Positions 5,851 through 12,808 of a stretch of DNA of 21,451 nucleotides are shown in pieces. Position numbers and translations under genes: made by a program. The stretch is from NCBI GenBank assembly GCA_934646185.1, contig CAKUEH010000040.1:1-21451 (forward strand). Reading direction: 5' to 3'. The DNA is from an uncultured Oscillospiraceae bacterium. Its GTDB lineage: Bacteria > Bacillota > Clostridia > Oscillospirales > Oscillospiraceae. The stretch's first letter is position 1; the number at the start of each line of letters is the position of its first letter. The notes beneath the pieces are model-generated. The model was not told where the DNA came from and searched no databases. It was given only the letters and a program-made list of their open reading frames with translations.

Positions 5851-6735
5851 ATGCTGGATTACCGTCACTGCACGCTCTGTCCGCGCGCCTGCGGCGTCGA
5901 CCGGACGGCAGGGGAGCGCGGCTTCTGCGGCATGTCCGACCGCATGCTGGCCGCGCGGGCCGCGCTGCATTATTGGGAAGAGCCGGTGATCTCCGGCAGC
6001 TACGGCAGCGGCGCCGTCTTTTTCTCCGGCTGCACGCTGCGCTGCGCGTTCTGTCAGAACGGCGTGATCTCGCAGGAGAATTTCGGCAAGGAGCTCTCGC
6101 CGGGCGCGCTTCGCGCCGCGTTTGAGCGGCTGATCGACGAGGGCTGTCAGAATATCAATCTCGTCACGCCGACGCACTTTCTGCCGTCCATCCTCCCGGC
6201 GCTGACGCCGAAGCTGCCCGTGCCTGTCGTGTACAACTGCGGGGGATATGAATCGGTCGAAACGCTGCGGGAATTGGAGGGGCTGGTCGATATCTATCTG
6301 CCGGACTTCAAGTATTCCGACGCCGCGCTTGCAAAAAAGCTGTCCGCCGCGCCGGATTACCCGCAGACCGCGTCTGCCGCCATTCTGGAAATGTACCGGC
6401 AGGTGGGCGGCGCGGTGATTGAAGACGAGCAGATGACGCGCGGGGTCATCATCCGCCATCTGGTGCTGCCAGGCTGTATTGACAATTCCCTCGGCGTGCT
6501 GGACTGGATCGCGGACAGCTTTCCGAAAAAAGACGTGCTGGTCAGCCTGATGAGCCAGTATGTTCCCATGGGGCGGGCGAAAAAGCTGCCGCCCTTTGAC
6601 CGCCGCATCACGCAGGACGAATATGACGCTGTGTTGTCCTATTTGTATCTTTTGGAGCTGGACAACGGCTACACGCAGGACTTCTCCGCCGCGTCTGCCG
6701 ACTATATCCCGGACTTTGATCTGGAGGGATTATAA
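5851..6735 (+). CDS. pflX: PflX-type radical SAM protein (pyruvate formate-lyase activase-like)
   Basis: The 294-residue protein has the radical SAM signature C-x3-C-x2-C at C61, C65 and C68 (CTLRCAFC), which binds the 4Fe-4S cluster that cleaves S-adenosylmethionine. Extra cysteines at the N-terminus (C7, C10, C14, C26, in CTLCPRACG...GFCG) are typical of the PflX family (COG1313) and may hold a second cluster. The YNCGGYES and VDIYLPDFKYSD segments fit the same family. Members are annotated as activating-enzyme homologues, but their substrate is not established. The ATG at 5851 was chosen because the family begins MxxYxxCxLCPR; the TTG twenty codons earlier would overlap the promoter. The SD (TTGGAG) is modest. 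No glycyl-radical enzyme is adjacent. lexA follows after 74 bases with its own promoter. Confidence 0.9.
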   Translation: MLDYRHCTLCPRACGVDRTAGERGFCGMSDRMLAARAALHYWEEPVISGSYGSGAVFFSGCTLRCAFCQNGVISQENFGKELSPGALRAAFERLIDEGCQNINLVTPTHFLPSILPALTPKLPVPVVYNCGGYESVETLRELEGLVDIYLPDFKYSDAALAKKLSAAPDYPQTASAAILEMYRQVGGAVIEDEQMTRGVIIRHLVLPGCIDNSLGVLDWIADSFPKKDVLVSLMSQYVPMGRAKKLPPFDRRITQDEYDAVLSYLYLLELDNGYTQDFSAASADYIPDFDLEGL

Positions 6736-6740
6736 ATTTT

Positions 6741-6779
6741 AAACAAATGTTTGCTTTTTCCGGAAAGATGTGCTATACT
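6741..6779 (+). promoter_or_regulatory. lexA promoter with a LexA-box-like palindrome
   Basis: TTGCTT (6751-6756), 17 bases, then TATACT (6774-6779). The -35 is overlapped by AAACAAATGTTTG (6741-6753), half sites AAAC-N4-GTTT. This resembles the Gram-positive SOS box GAAC-N4-GTTC with one change per half. Position over the -35 of lexA fits autorepression. Confidence 0.6.
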
Positions 6780-6809
6780 GAAGTCACAAGCAGGAAAGGA
6801 GCTGCCAAC

Positions 6810-7388
6810 ATGGGCCGGACAAGCAGCAAACGCGACGAAATTCTTTGTTTCCTCACAAAATTCACAGCGGAGAACGGCTACGCGCCCTCCGTGCGTGAGA
6901 TCTGCGCCGCTGTCGGACTGCAGTCCACAGCGACCGTACACTATCACCTGAACGCGCTGCGTCAGGATGGTCTGATCGAAATGGACAACATGAAAAAGCG
7001 CACCATCACGCTTTCCGATTCCCACCGGGCCGACCGCATCCCCGTCGTCGGCGTGGTCACGGCGGGCGTGCCCATTCTGGCGGTTGAAAACATAGAGGGC
7101 TATCTGCCGTGGGACGGCGAAGCGGGCTGCTTCGCGCTGCGCGTGCGCGGCGATTCCATGATCGGCGCAGGAATTCTCGACGGCGACCGCGTCGTCGTCC
7201 GCCCGCAGTCGACCGCGACGAACGGCGAGATCGTGGTGGCGCTGCTGGACGATTCGGCCACCGTCAAGCGCTTTCAGCGCGACGGAAAACAGATCTGGCT
7301 GATGCCGGAAAACCCGGACTTCAAACCGATCAGCGGCAATCACGCGCAGATCATCGGCAAGGTCAAGGCCGTGATCCGGACGTATTAA
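6810..7388 (+). CDS. lexA: LexA repressor of the SOS response
   Basis: The protein has 192 residues, close to the family's usual 200. An N-terminal winged helix (PSVREICAAVGLQSTATVHYH, residues 26-46) binds SOS operators. The C-terminal S24 peptidase domain has the self-cleavage bond A85-G86 in VVTAGVP, the catalytic serine S116 in RGDSMIGAG and the lysine K153 in ATVKRF. RecA on single-stranded DNA triggers cleavage and derepression of repair genes. The ATG at 6810 has AAAGGAG eight bases upstream, while an upstream in-frame ATG lies inside the promoter and operator. A terminator follows directly, so the gene is monocistronic. Its own promoter holds a variant LexA box. Confidence 0.96.
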   Translation: MGRTSSKRDEILCFLTKFTAENGYAPSVREICAAVGLQSTATVHYHLNALRQDGLIEMDNMKKRTITLSDSHRADRIPVVGVVTAGVPILAVENIEGYLPWDGEAGCFALRVRGDSMIGAGILDGDRVVVRPQSTATNGEIVVALLDDSATVKRFQRDGKQIWLMPENPDFKPISGNHAQIIGKVKAVIRTY

Positions 7389-7406
7389 ATCCTATTGAAT
7401 AATAAA

Positions 7407-7449
7407 ACGCCCTTGCTCCGGCATGTGACCGGGGGAAGGGTGTTTTTTT
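7407..7449 (+). terminator. Rho-independent terminator of lexA
   Basis: ACGCCCTT (7407-7414) pairs with AAGGGTGT (7436-7443) including one G-T pair, with an inner CCGG/CCGG stem, and is followed by a run of seven T. It starts about 20 bases after the lexA stop. Confidence 0.9.
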
Positions 7450-7506
7450 GCGGTCAACAATACACATATCCAAAGTAAGAACACTTCTTAAAAATGCGGC
7501 TGCCGT

Positions 7507-7627
7507 CCAGCATTTTCTTTTGCTTCTCCAAAAGAAAACGCTGGCAAAAGAAAACGAGCCCGGAGGGATTTCGATTTCCCTCCGGACCTCCTTGAACCGA
7601 CCAAGAAAACCGCTTCGGTTTTCTTGG
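7507..7627. repeat. Array of three consecutive long hairpins
   Basis: Stem 1 is CCAGCATTTTCTTTTG (7507-7522) with CAAAAGAAAACGCTGG (7529-7544), 16 bp with one mismatch. Stem 2 is CCGGAGGGA (7560-7568) with TCCCTCCGG (7577-7585). Stem 3 is CCAAGAAAACCG (7601-7612) with CGGTTTTCTTGG (7616-7627) around CTT. CAAAAGAAAACG also occurs twice directly (7529 and 7545). There is no coding potential. It may be a structured RNA, a set of attenuators or a repeat; no known class was recognised. The flanks 7450-7506 and 7628-7683 show nothing. Confidence 0.75.
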
Positions 7628-7683
7628 ATCTTTCCCGCGTAATTTGCAACAGCTCAAAATTTCTGGCACTGTATTTATAAGCA

Positions 7684-7850
7684 TTGTAGGGACCGATGCC
7701 GGTCACAGCCGTTCGCGACGAAGGAGCGTTACGGATGTGGGTCTGCCGCTTGCCGGTACACATCGACCCGGCAGAATGCACCGATTTTACGGAATTCCTT
7801 GGAAAATTTGAAACTTCCCAGCGGGCCGATGTGGGCATCGGCCCCTACAT
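7684..7850. repeat. Short inverted-ended element (family 2)
   Basis: TTGTAGGGACCGATGCC (7684-7700) and GGCATCGGCCCCTACA (7834-7849) are inverted ends with one mismatch. The interior shares blocks such as GCACCGATTTTACGGAATTC and CAGCGGGCCGATGTG with the copy at 3638-3747. No gene lies inside. Confidence 0.75.
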
Positions 7851-7852
7851 GA

Positions 7853-8120
7853 CTCCGGCAAATTCGTACTGCCTTGCAAATTTTAAACACAAAGCGTTTT
7901 TACCGCAGTCATTTAAACGTAACTGTTCGCAAATCTGCTGTCCCATAACAGGCGGCGCGTACTGTAGCTCCTGTAAGGTGAGTATGTGTGTTCGCAACGA
8001 GCGAAAATCAGGACTTGCCTGAATTACACCCGCAGGACGCACCAAACGCATCCAGCGCCCCTTTTCTCCCCATTCTTTTCCGGCAAGGCGGAAAAGAATG
8101 GGCCGTCGGAGACATGGCCA
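7853..8120 (+). repeat. 270-bp dispersed repeat (family 3), copy 1
   Basis: This starts CCGGCAAATTCGTACTGCC and runs through AACAGGCGGCGCGTA and ACCCGCAGGACGCACCAA to a terminal hairpin, CCCATTCTTTTCCG (8079-8092) with CGGAAAAGAATGGG. It ends GCCGTCGGAGACATG. The same blocks in the same order occur at 11971-12240 and, shortened, at 14624-14800. It lies just before parS site 2 and parA and contains no plausible gene. Confidence 0.85.
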
Positions 8121-8137
8121 GCCGTCAAATTCTCAAT

Positions 8138-8153
8138 TGTTTCACGTGAAACA
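8138..8153. promoter_or_regulatory. parS: parS centromere site 2
   Basis: A second perfect TGTTTCACGTGAAACA lies 30 bases upstream of the parA promoter and about 6.8 kb from dnaA. Its place before parAB also allows ParB bound here to influence parAB transcription. Confidence 0.95.
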
Positions 8154-8182
8154 TGAAAAACAACAAATTCACCTTGCTTATA

Positions 8183-8211
8183 TTGCTTTTTCAGAAGCAG
8201 GACATTATAAT
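8183..8211 (+). promoter_or_regulatory. Promoter of the parA-parB operon
   Basis: TTGCTT (8183-8188), 17 bases, then a consensus TATAAT (8206-8211). It lies about 40 bases before parA and just downstream of parS site 2. Confidence 0.8.
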
Positions 8212-8248
8212 AGAACACAAAATGGGGCCGAAGGGGCGTGAAACGGGT

Positions 8249-9007
8249 ATGGCGAAGATTTTAGCATTTGTCAATCAGAAGGGCGGCGTTGGAAAAACGA
8301 CGTCCGCGGTCAATCTGGCTGCCGCGCTGCAAAAGGCAGGAAAGCGCGTACTTCTCTGCGATTTCGACCCGCAGGCCAACGCGACCTCCGGCCTCGGCGT
8401 GGAAAAAAGCGCGGCCGCGCATTCGACCTATGATATCGTCATTGAAAATTTCCCCGCGGCAGACGCTGTGATCCACACAAAATACTGCGACGTACTGGCC
8501 TCCAATGTTGCGCTTTCCGGCGCGGGCGTGGAACTGGTCGGCGTTGAGAAGCGGGAATACGCGCTCCGGCATGTGCTCGAGCCTCTGCGGGAACAATACG
8601 ATTATATTTTCATCGACTGCCCGCCGTCCCTGGAGCTGCTGACGCTCAATGCGCTCTGCGCCGCCGATCAGGTGCTCATTCCCGTGCAGTGCGAATATTA
8701 CGCGCTGGAGGGTCTTTCCGACCTGATGGTCACGCTCCGCGCGGTCAAAAAGCGGCTGAACCCGACGATCTCCATTTTCGGCGTTTTGCTTACCATGTAC
8801 GACGGCCGAACGAATTTCTCCGCGCAGGTCGCCGAGGAGGTCCGCCGCCATTTTCCGGGCAAGGTCTTCGCCGCGGCCATCCCGCGCAACGTGCGATTGT
8901 CCGAAGCGCCCAGCCACGGCATGCCCGTGTGCGCCTATGACAGATTCAGCCGCGGCGCGGCGGCCTATGACGCCGTCGCGCAGGAGATCCTTGCGAAAGA
9001 ACAGTGA
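8249..9007 (+). CDS. parA: Chromosome-partitioning ATPase ParA/Soj
   Basis: The protein has 252 residues and a deviant Walker A, KGGVGKTT (residues 11-18), with the signature lysine at 11. The A' box LLCDFDPQANAT and a Walker B IFIDCPPSLELL follow, and the family ends usually as here. As the ParA/Soj ATPase it binds DNA nonspecifically and with ParB separates replicated origins. In Bacillus, Soj also controls DnaA, and dnaA is 6 kb away here. The ATG at 8249 gives the usual MAKILAFVNQKGG start, but an ATG at 8222 with a reading frame MGPKGRETG is possible because the SD before 8249 (AAGGGG) is rather distant. parB starts 14 bases after the stop. Confidence 0.97.
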   Translation: MAKILAFVNQKGGVGKTTSAVNLAAALQKAGKRVLLCDFDPQANATSGLGVEKSAAAHSTYDIVIENFPAADAVIHTKYCDVLASNVALSGAGVELVGVEKREYALRHVLEPLREQYDYIFIDCPPSLELLTLNALCAADQVLIPVQCEYYALEGLSDLMVTLRAVKKRLNPTISIFGVLLTMYDGRTNFSAQVAEEVRRHFPGKVFAAAIPRNVRLSEAPSHGMPVCAYDRFSRGAAAYDAVAQEILAKEQ

Positions 9008-9021
9008 GAGGAGCAACGCAT

Positions 9022-9897
9022 ATGGCAATGCGAAAAGGTCTTGGCAAGGGTCTCGGTGCCCTGATTGAAGACTTTAACGAGCAGCCGAACGTGCCCGGTG
9101 AGGGTGCCGTGACGCTGCCGCTGCAAAAAATCGAACCGAATCCCCTTCAGCCGCGCAAAACCTTCAACCCGGAAGAGCTGGATTCGCTGGCGGATTCCAT
9201 CCGCATGCACGGCATCATTCAGCCGCTGACGGTCCGCAAGCTGCCGTCCGGGTTCTATCAGATCATCGCGGGCGAGCGCCGCTGGCGCGCCGCACGGCTG
9301 GCCGGACTTTCCGACGTGCCGGTCGTGATCATCGAAGCCGACGATAAAAAGGCGATGGAGCTGGCGCTGATCGAAAATTTACAGCGTTCAGACCTCAACC
9401 CGATCGAAGAAGCGCTCGGCTATCAGGAGCTGATGGGCACCTATGAAATGACGCAGGAGCAGGCTGCCGCCCGCGTGGGCAAATCCCGCCCCGCCGTCGC
9501 GAACGCGCTGCGGCTTTTGAGTCTCAGCCCGGCCGTTCTGGATCTGGTGAAGGACGGCTCTTTGTCCGCCGGCCATGCGCGGGCGCTGCTGCCCGTCAAG
9601 GACGAGGCGCAGCAGCTGTCCATCGCGCAGAAGGTCATGGCGCTGGGCCTGTCCGTCCGGCAGACGGAGTCGCTGTGCAAAAAGCTCACCAAACCGGCGC
9701 AGCCCGTCAAAGAGCAGCCGCCGCAGGTCGATTATCTGGCCGAATGTGAAAAGGAGCTGACCGCCGGTCTCGGCCGGAAGGTGCGCATCGTCTCCGGCAA
9801 GCGCAAGGGCCGCATCGAGCTGGAATACTATGGGCAGGATGATCTGCAGCAGCTGTACGACGCGCTGCATGCCATCCGCAAAAAGGAGCATCACTGA
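9022..9897 (+). CDS. parB: ParB/Spo0J parS-binding CTPase clamp
   Basis: The protein has 291 residues. The N-terminal CTP-binding domain contains PLQPRKTF (residues 41-48) and GERRWRA (84-90), the C and P motifs of ParB switches, then ENLQRSDLNPIEEA (118-131). A helix-turn-helix, TQEQAAARVGKSRPAVANAL (about 144-163), reads parS. It should load as a sliding clamp at the two perfect parS sites of this window and recruit SMC. The ATG at 9022 has GAGAGGAG eight bases before it; a GTG at 9004 overlapping the end of parA is less likely. The next gene starts within the stop codon (TGATG). Confidence 0.97.
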   Translation: MAMRKGLGKGLGALIEDFNEQPNVPGEGAVTLPLQKIEPNPLQPRKTFNPEELDSLADSIRMHGIIQPLTVRKLPSGFYQIIAGERRWRAARLAGLSDVPVVIIEADDKKAMELALIENLQRSDLNPIEEALGYQELMGTYEMTQEQAAARVGKSRPAVANALRLLSLSPAVLDLVKDGSLSAGHARALLPVKDEAQQLSIAQKVMALGLSVRQTESLCKKLTKPAQPVKEQPPQVDYLAECEKELTAGLGRKVRIVSGKRKGRIELEYYGQDDLQQLYDALHAIRKKEHH

Positions 9898-10454
9898 TGG
9901 ACGAAAAGAAAACCCCGCAGCCGGAGCAGGTTGCCCCGGAAACCGGAACGCCGCTGAGCGAGAAGCGCAAATCCGCGCTGCTTCGGTATATGGCCGTGCT
10001 GTTCTGCGCCGCGTTCATTCTGGTTCTGGTCTCGCTGATCTTGCAGATGCACTCGTCTGAGGCGAAGATCTCCGAGCTGAACGCCGCCAGCACGAGCGCG
10101 CTCTCCAACGCCGAAGCGCTGCAGAACGAAAACCGCGCGCTGCAGGACGATAAGATCGCGCTGGAAAAGGAAAATCAGGAGCTGCAGGCCAGGCTCGACG
10201 AGCTGAGCGAAAAGCTGGACGAGGCCTCACAGGCTGAGGAGGATGCGCAGGCGGCGGAGAACGAAATGATCAAGTCCCTGCGCACCGAGCTCGACCGGAC
10301 AAAGGAAGCGTATGAAGCGCTTCTGGAGGCAAAAAGCTGCGACACGCGCGAAGGGAACGTCACGTTCTCCCGCGCCATGCAGACGCTCGAACGGCTGAAG
10401 GATTATCTGGGACAGGCGGCGCTGGAAGAATACAAGGCGCTCGGCGGAGAATGA
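9897..10454 (+). CDS. Single-pass membrane coiled-coil protein in the par-serS operon, unknown function
   Basis: The 185-residue protein shows a short polar N-terminus, a single membrane segment (about residues 31-50) and then a long alpha-helical region (about 52-145) with heptad-like runs such as LQNENRALQDDKIALEKENQ, a typical coiled coil. The C-terminal 40 residues look globular. The N-terminus is probably cytoplasmic by the positive-inside rule (EKRKSALLR before the membrane), which leaves the coiled coil outside, although no signal-peptide cleavage site is seen. It shares one base with parB (TGATG), so translation is coupled. serS follows 18 bases on. It is not the DUF4446 protein that often follows parB, as that domain's sequence is absent. 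A role linking the origin with the envelope is possible but untested. Confidence 0.75.
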   Translation: MDEKKTPQPEQVAPETGTPLSEKRKSALLRYMAVLFCAAFILVLVSLILQMHSSEAKISELNAASTSALSNAEALQNENRALQDDKIALEKENQELQARLDELSEKLDEASQAEEDAQAAENEMIKSLRTELDRTKEAYEALLEAKSCDTREGNVTFSRAMQTLERLKDYLGQAALEEYKALGGE

Positions 10455-10472
10455 CAGGAGGAAGAGAACACC

Positions 10473-11795
10473 ATGATCGATATTAAATTTTTGCGTGAAA
10501 ATCCGGACGCTGTCCGCGAAAATATCCGGAAAAAGTTTCAGGATGCGAAGCTGCCGCTCGTAGACGAGGCCATTCGCCTCGACGCGGAAAAGCGCGCGGC
10601 GCAGCAGGAATGCGAGCAGCTGAAGGCCGCCCGCAATAAGCTGTCAAAGGCCAACGGGCCGCTCTACGGCCAGCTGAAAAGGGCCGACGAAGCGCAGAAG
10701 GCGGAGCTGCAGAAGCAGATTGAAGAAAACAACGCGAAGGTCAAGGCCGACGACGAGCGCCGCGCGGAGCTTGAAAAGAAGCAGGCCGAGGCGGAAGACA
10801 AGCTGCGCGAAATCATGTACGTGATCCCGAACATCATCGACCCCTCCGTCCCCATCGGCCCGGACGACAGCCACAACGTCGAGGTGCAGCGCTTCGGCGA
10901 GCCTGTCGTGCCCGATTTTGAGATTCCCCATCACGTCGATATCATGCAGTCCTTCGACGGCATCGACAAGGATTCCGCGGGCCGCGTGGCCGGCATGGGC
11001 TTTTATTATCTGCTGGGCGATATCGCCCGCCTGCACGAGGCCGTTCTCGCCTACGCGCGCGACTTTATGATCGACCAGAAGGGCTTTACGTATGTCATCC
11101 CGCCGTTCATGATGCACGGCAACGTCGTCAAGGGCGTCATGTCCTTCCCGGAGATGGAAGCCATGATGTATAAAATCGAGGGCGAAGACCTCTATCTCAT
11201 CGGCACGAGTGAGCACACCATGATTGGCCGCTTCATCGACCAGATCATCCCCGAGGCAAAGCTCCCCCTGACGCTCACGAGCTATTCCCCCTGCTTCCGC
11301 AAGGAGGTCGGCAGCCACGGTCTGGAAGAGCGCGGTGTGTACCGCATCCACCAGTTTGAAAAGCAGGAAATGATCGTCGTCTGCCGTCCGGAGGAATCCA
11401 TGGAATGGTACAACAAGCTCTGGAGCTATTCCGTCGAGCTGTTCCGCAATATGGAGATCCCCGTCCGGCAGCTCGAGTGCTGCTCCGGCGATCTGGCCGA
11501 TCTGAAGGTCAAGTCGTGCGACATCGAAGCGTGGAGCCCGCGGCAGCAGAAATATTTTGAGGTCTGCTCCTGCTCGAACCTCGGCGACGCGCAGGCCCGC
11601 CGTCTCGGCATCCGCGTCAAGGGCGCGGACGGCAAGATGTATCTGGCCCACACGCTCAACAACACCTGCGTCGCGCCCCCGCGCATGCTCATCGCGTTCC
11701 TCGAGAACCACCTCCAGAAGGACGGCACCGTCACCATCCCGAAGTGCCTGCAGCCGTACATGGGCGGCAAAGAGGTTCTGGTTCCGAAGCGTTAA
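10473..11795 (+). CDS. serS: Seryl-tRNA synthetase with archaeal/eukaryotic-like motifs
   Basis: The 440-residue class II enzyme charges tRNA-Ser with serine. Residues about 33-112 form the long coiled-coil arm that reads the tRNA. The catalytic core has TSEHTMIG (245-252), motif 2 CFRKEVGSHG...GVYRIHQFEKQEMIV (274-302), SCSNLGDAQARR and motif 3 TLNNTCVAPPRMLIAFLEN (394-412). Bacterial SerRS normally reads TAEVPL, CFRSEAG and GSGLAVGRT at these places. The forms here resemble archaeal and eukaryotic SerRS (TSEQ/HP, CFRQEVGSHG, LNATxxATTR), so the lineage or an old transfer is of interest. The catalytic glutamate and arginines of motifs 2 and 3 remain. The SD is AGGAGGA. It is 18 bases after the coiled-coil gene and is probably the end of the par operon. 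Confidence 0.95.
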   Translation: MIDIKFLRENPDAVRENIRKKFQDAKLPLVDEAIRLDAEKRAAQQECEQLKAARNKLSKANGPLYGQLKRADEAQKAELQKQIEENNAKVKADDERRAELEKKQAEAEDKLREIMYVIPNIIDPSVPIGPDDSHNVEVQRFGEPVVPDFEIPHHVDIMQSFDGIDKDSAGRVAGMGFYYLLGDIARLHEAVLAYARDFMIDQKGFTYVIPPFMMHGNVVKGVMSFPEMEAMMYKIEGEDLYLIGTSEHTMIGRFIDQIIPEAKLPLTLTSYSPCFRKEVGSHGLEERGVYRIHQFEKQEMIVVCRPEESMEWYNKLWSYSVELFRNMEIPVRQLECCSGDLADLKVKSCDIEAWSPRQQKYFEVCSCSNLGDAQARRLGIRVKGADGKMYLAHTLNNTCVAPPRMLIAFLENHLQKDGTVTIPKCLQPYMGGKEVLVPKR

Positions 11796-11800
11796 CACGC

Positions 11801-11966
11801 CCAAGGCTCCCCTTGGGCTCAAGGGGAGCTGGCCCGAAGGGCCTGAGGGGATTCGAACATAACAAATTTCGGAGCACTCTGAATCTTGCGACAAATCCCC
11901 TCCGTCATTTGCTTCGCAAATGCCACCTCCCCTTACCGCGCGGAGCGCGGCAAGGGGAGGCTTTGG
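11801..11966 (+). repeat. Full copy of the CTCCCCTT hairpin repeat (family 1)
   Basis: The left hairpin CCAAGGCTCCCCTTGGGCTC...AAGGGGAGCTGG begins six bases after serS. An inner pair, GAGGGGATT (11845) with AATCCCCTC (11893), encloses a conserved stretch TTCGGAGCACTCTGAAT. The right hairpin is CACCTCCCCTTACC with GCAAGGGGAGG. The same 150 bases reappear at 21314-21451. It may stop or stabilise the serS transcript but lacks a T run. Confidence 0.85.
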
Positions 11967-11970
11967 GGTA

Positions 11971-12240
11971 CTTCGGCAAATCCGTACTGCCCTGCAAATT
12001 TCGAACGCAGAGCGTTTTTGCCGCAACAATTTAAACGCAGCTGTTCACAATTTCGGTGCCCCGTAACAGGCGGCGCGTAGTATAGTGCCCGTAAGGTGAC
12101 TTCGTGTGTTTGTAATACCTGAAAATCAGGGCTCGCCCGAACCGTACCCGCAGGATGCACCAAGCGCGTCCAAGCACTCTTTTCTCCCCTATCTTTTCTC
12201 TTGCGAGAGAAAAGATAGGGCCGCCGGAGGCATGACCAAC
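11971..12240 (+). repeat. 270-bp dispersed repeat (family 3), copy 2
   Basis: This copy matches copy 1 block by block: CGGCAAATCCGTACTGCC, AACAGGCGGCGCGTAG, ACCCGCAGGATGCACCAA and GGCCGCCGGAGGCATG. The terminal hairpin here is CCCTATCTTTTCTCT (12188-12202) with AGAGAAAAGATAGGG, a 15-bp perfect stem. Its bases differ from copy 1 on both sides but stay paired. It ends about 28 bases before the mscL start, so it may form part of the mscL leader. The gap 11796-12268 is otherwise empty. Confidence 0.85.
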
Positions 12241-12268
12241 CAAATCAAGAAAAAGAGAGGCAACCCAG

Positions 12269-12700
12269 ATGAAGAAATTTCTGAATGAATTCAAGACCTT
12301 TATCTCCCGTGGCAACGTGATGGATATGGCCATCGGCGTTGTCATCGCAACGGCGTTCGGCAAGATCAGCGCCAGTCTTGTCGCGGATATCATCATGCCG
12401 CTCATCGGCTGTCTGATCGGCGGCGTGGATCTCGCGACGCTCAATATCACGCTCAAGCCCGCCGTTATGGACGGCGAGACCGTCGTGTCCGAGGCCGTCG
12501 TGCTGGGCCTGGGGACGTTTCTGACCACGATCATCGATTTCCTGCTGATCGCGTTCGTTGTGTTCCTGGTCGTGAAGGCCATGAACATGGCAAAGGCAAA
12601 GCTGGAAAAGCCCGCCGAGCCGGAGCCCGAGAAGGAACCGGAGCCCACGAAGGAGGAGCTGCTCCTGACCGAGATCCGCGATCTTCTGAAAACCAAATAA
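12269..12700 (+). CDS. mscL: Large-conductance mechanosensitive channel
   Basis: MscL (143 residues) forms a pentameric membrane pore that opens under high tension and releases solutes upon hypo-osmotic shock. The N-terminal amphipathic helix MKKFLNEFKTFISRGNVMD leads to the pore helix MAIGVVIATAFGKISASLVADIIMPLIGCLIGG. The second membrane helix is LGTFLTTIIDFLLIAFVVFLVVKAM, and the last 35 residues are a charged tail rich in Pro, Glu and Lys. The start has GAGAGG about eight bases upstream. No promoter is clear; the 270-bp repeat immediately before it may carry one. A strong terminator follows, so it is probably a single-gene unit. Confidence 0.96.
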   Translation: MKKFLNEFKTFISRGNVMDMAIGVVIATAFGKISASLVADIIMPLIGCLIGGVDLATLNITLKPAVMDGETVVSEAVVLGLGTFLTTIIDFLLIAFVVFLVVKAMNMAKAKLEKPAEPEPEKEPEPTKEELLLTEIRDLLKTK

Positions 12701-12708
12701 AACCCCAA

Positions 12709-12736
12709 ACGGACGCGCTGTGCGCGTCCGTTTTTT
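12709..12736 (+). terminator. Rho-independent terminator of mscL
   Basis: ACGGACGCGC (12709-12718) pairs perfectly with GCGCGTCCGT (12722-12731) around TGT, followed by six T. It lies nine bases after the mscL stop. Confidence 0.95.
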
Positions 12737-12751
12737 GTATAGTTTCGGGAC

Positions 12752-12780
12752 TTTTCATTTGCCTATAAATCTGATAGACT
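12752..12780 (+). promoter_or_regulatory. Weak candidate promoter for the acetyltransferase-azlCD unit
   Basis: TTTTCA (12752-12757), 17 bases, then TAGACT (12775-12780), ahead of the GGGAGGG SD at 12796. An inverted repeat GATAG-N7-CTATC (12774-12790) overlaps the -10 and could be an operator. Confidence 0.3.
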
Positions 12781-12808
12781 ATTGCTATCAAAAGCGGGAG
12801 GGTTTTCT

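Noticed and set aside
7389..8248. Small genes in the lexA-parA gap
   Set aside because: Frames of 60-110 codons run through hairpins and repeats without a clear SD or domain.
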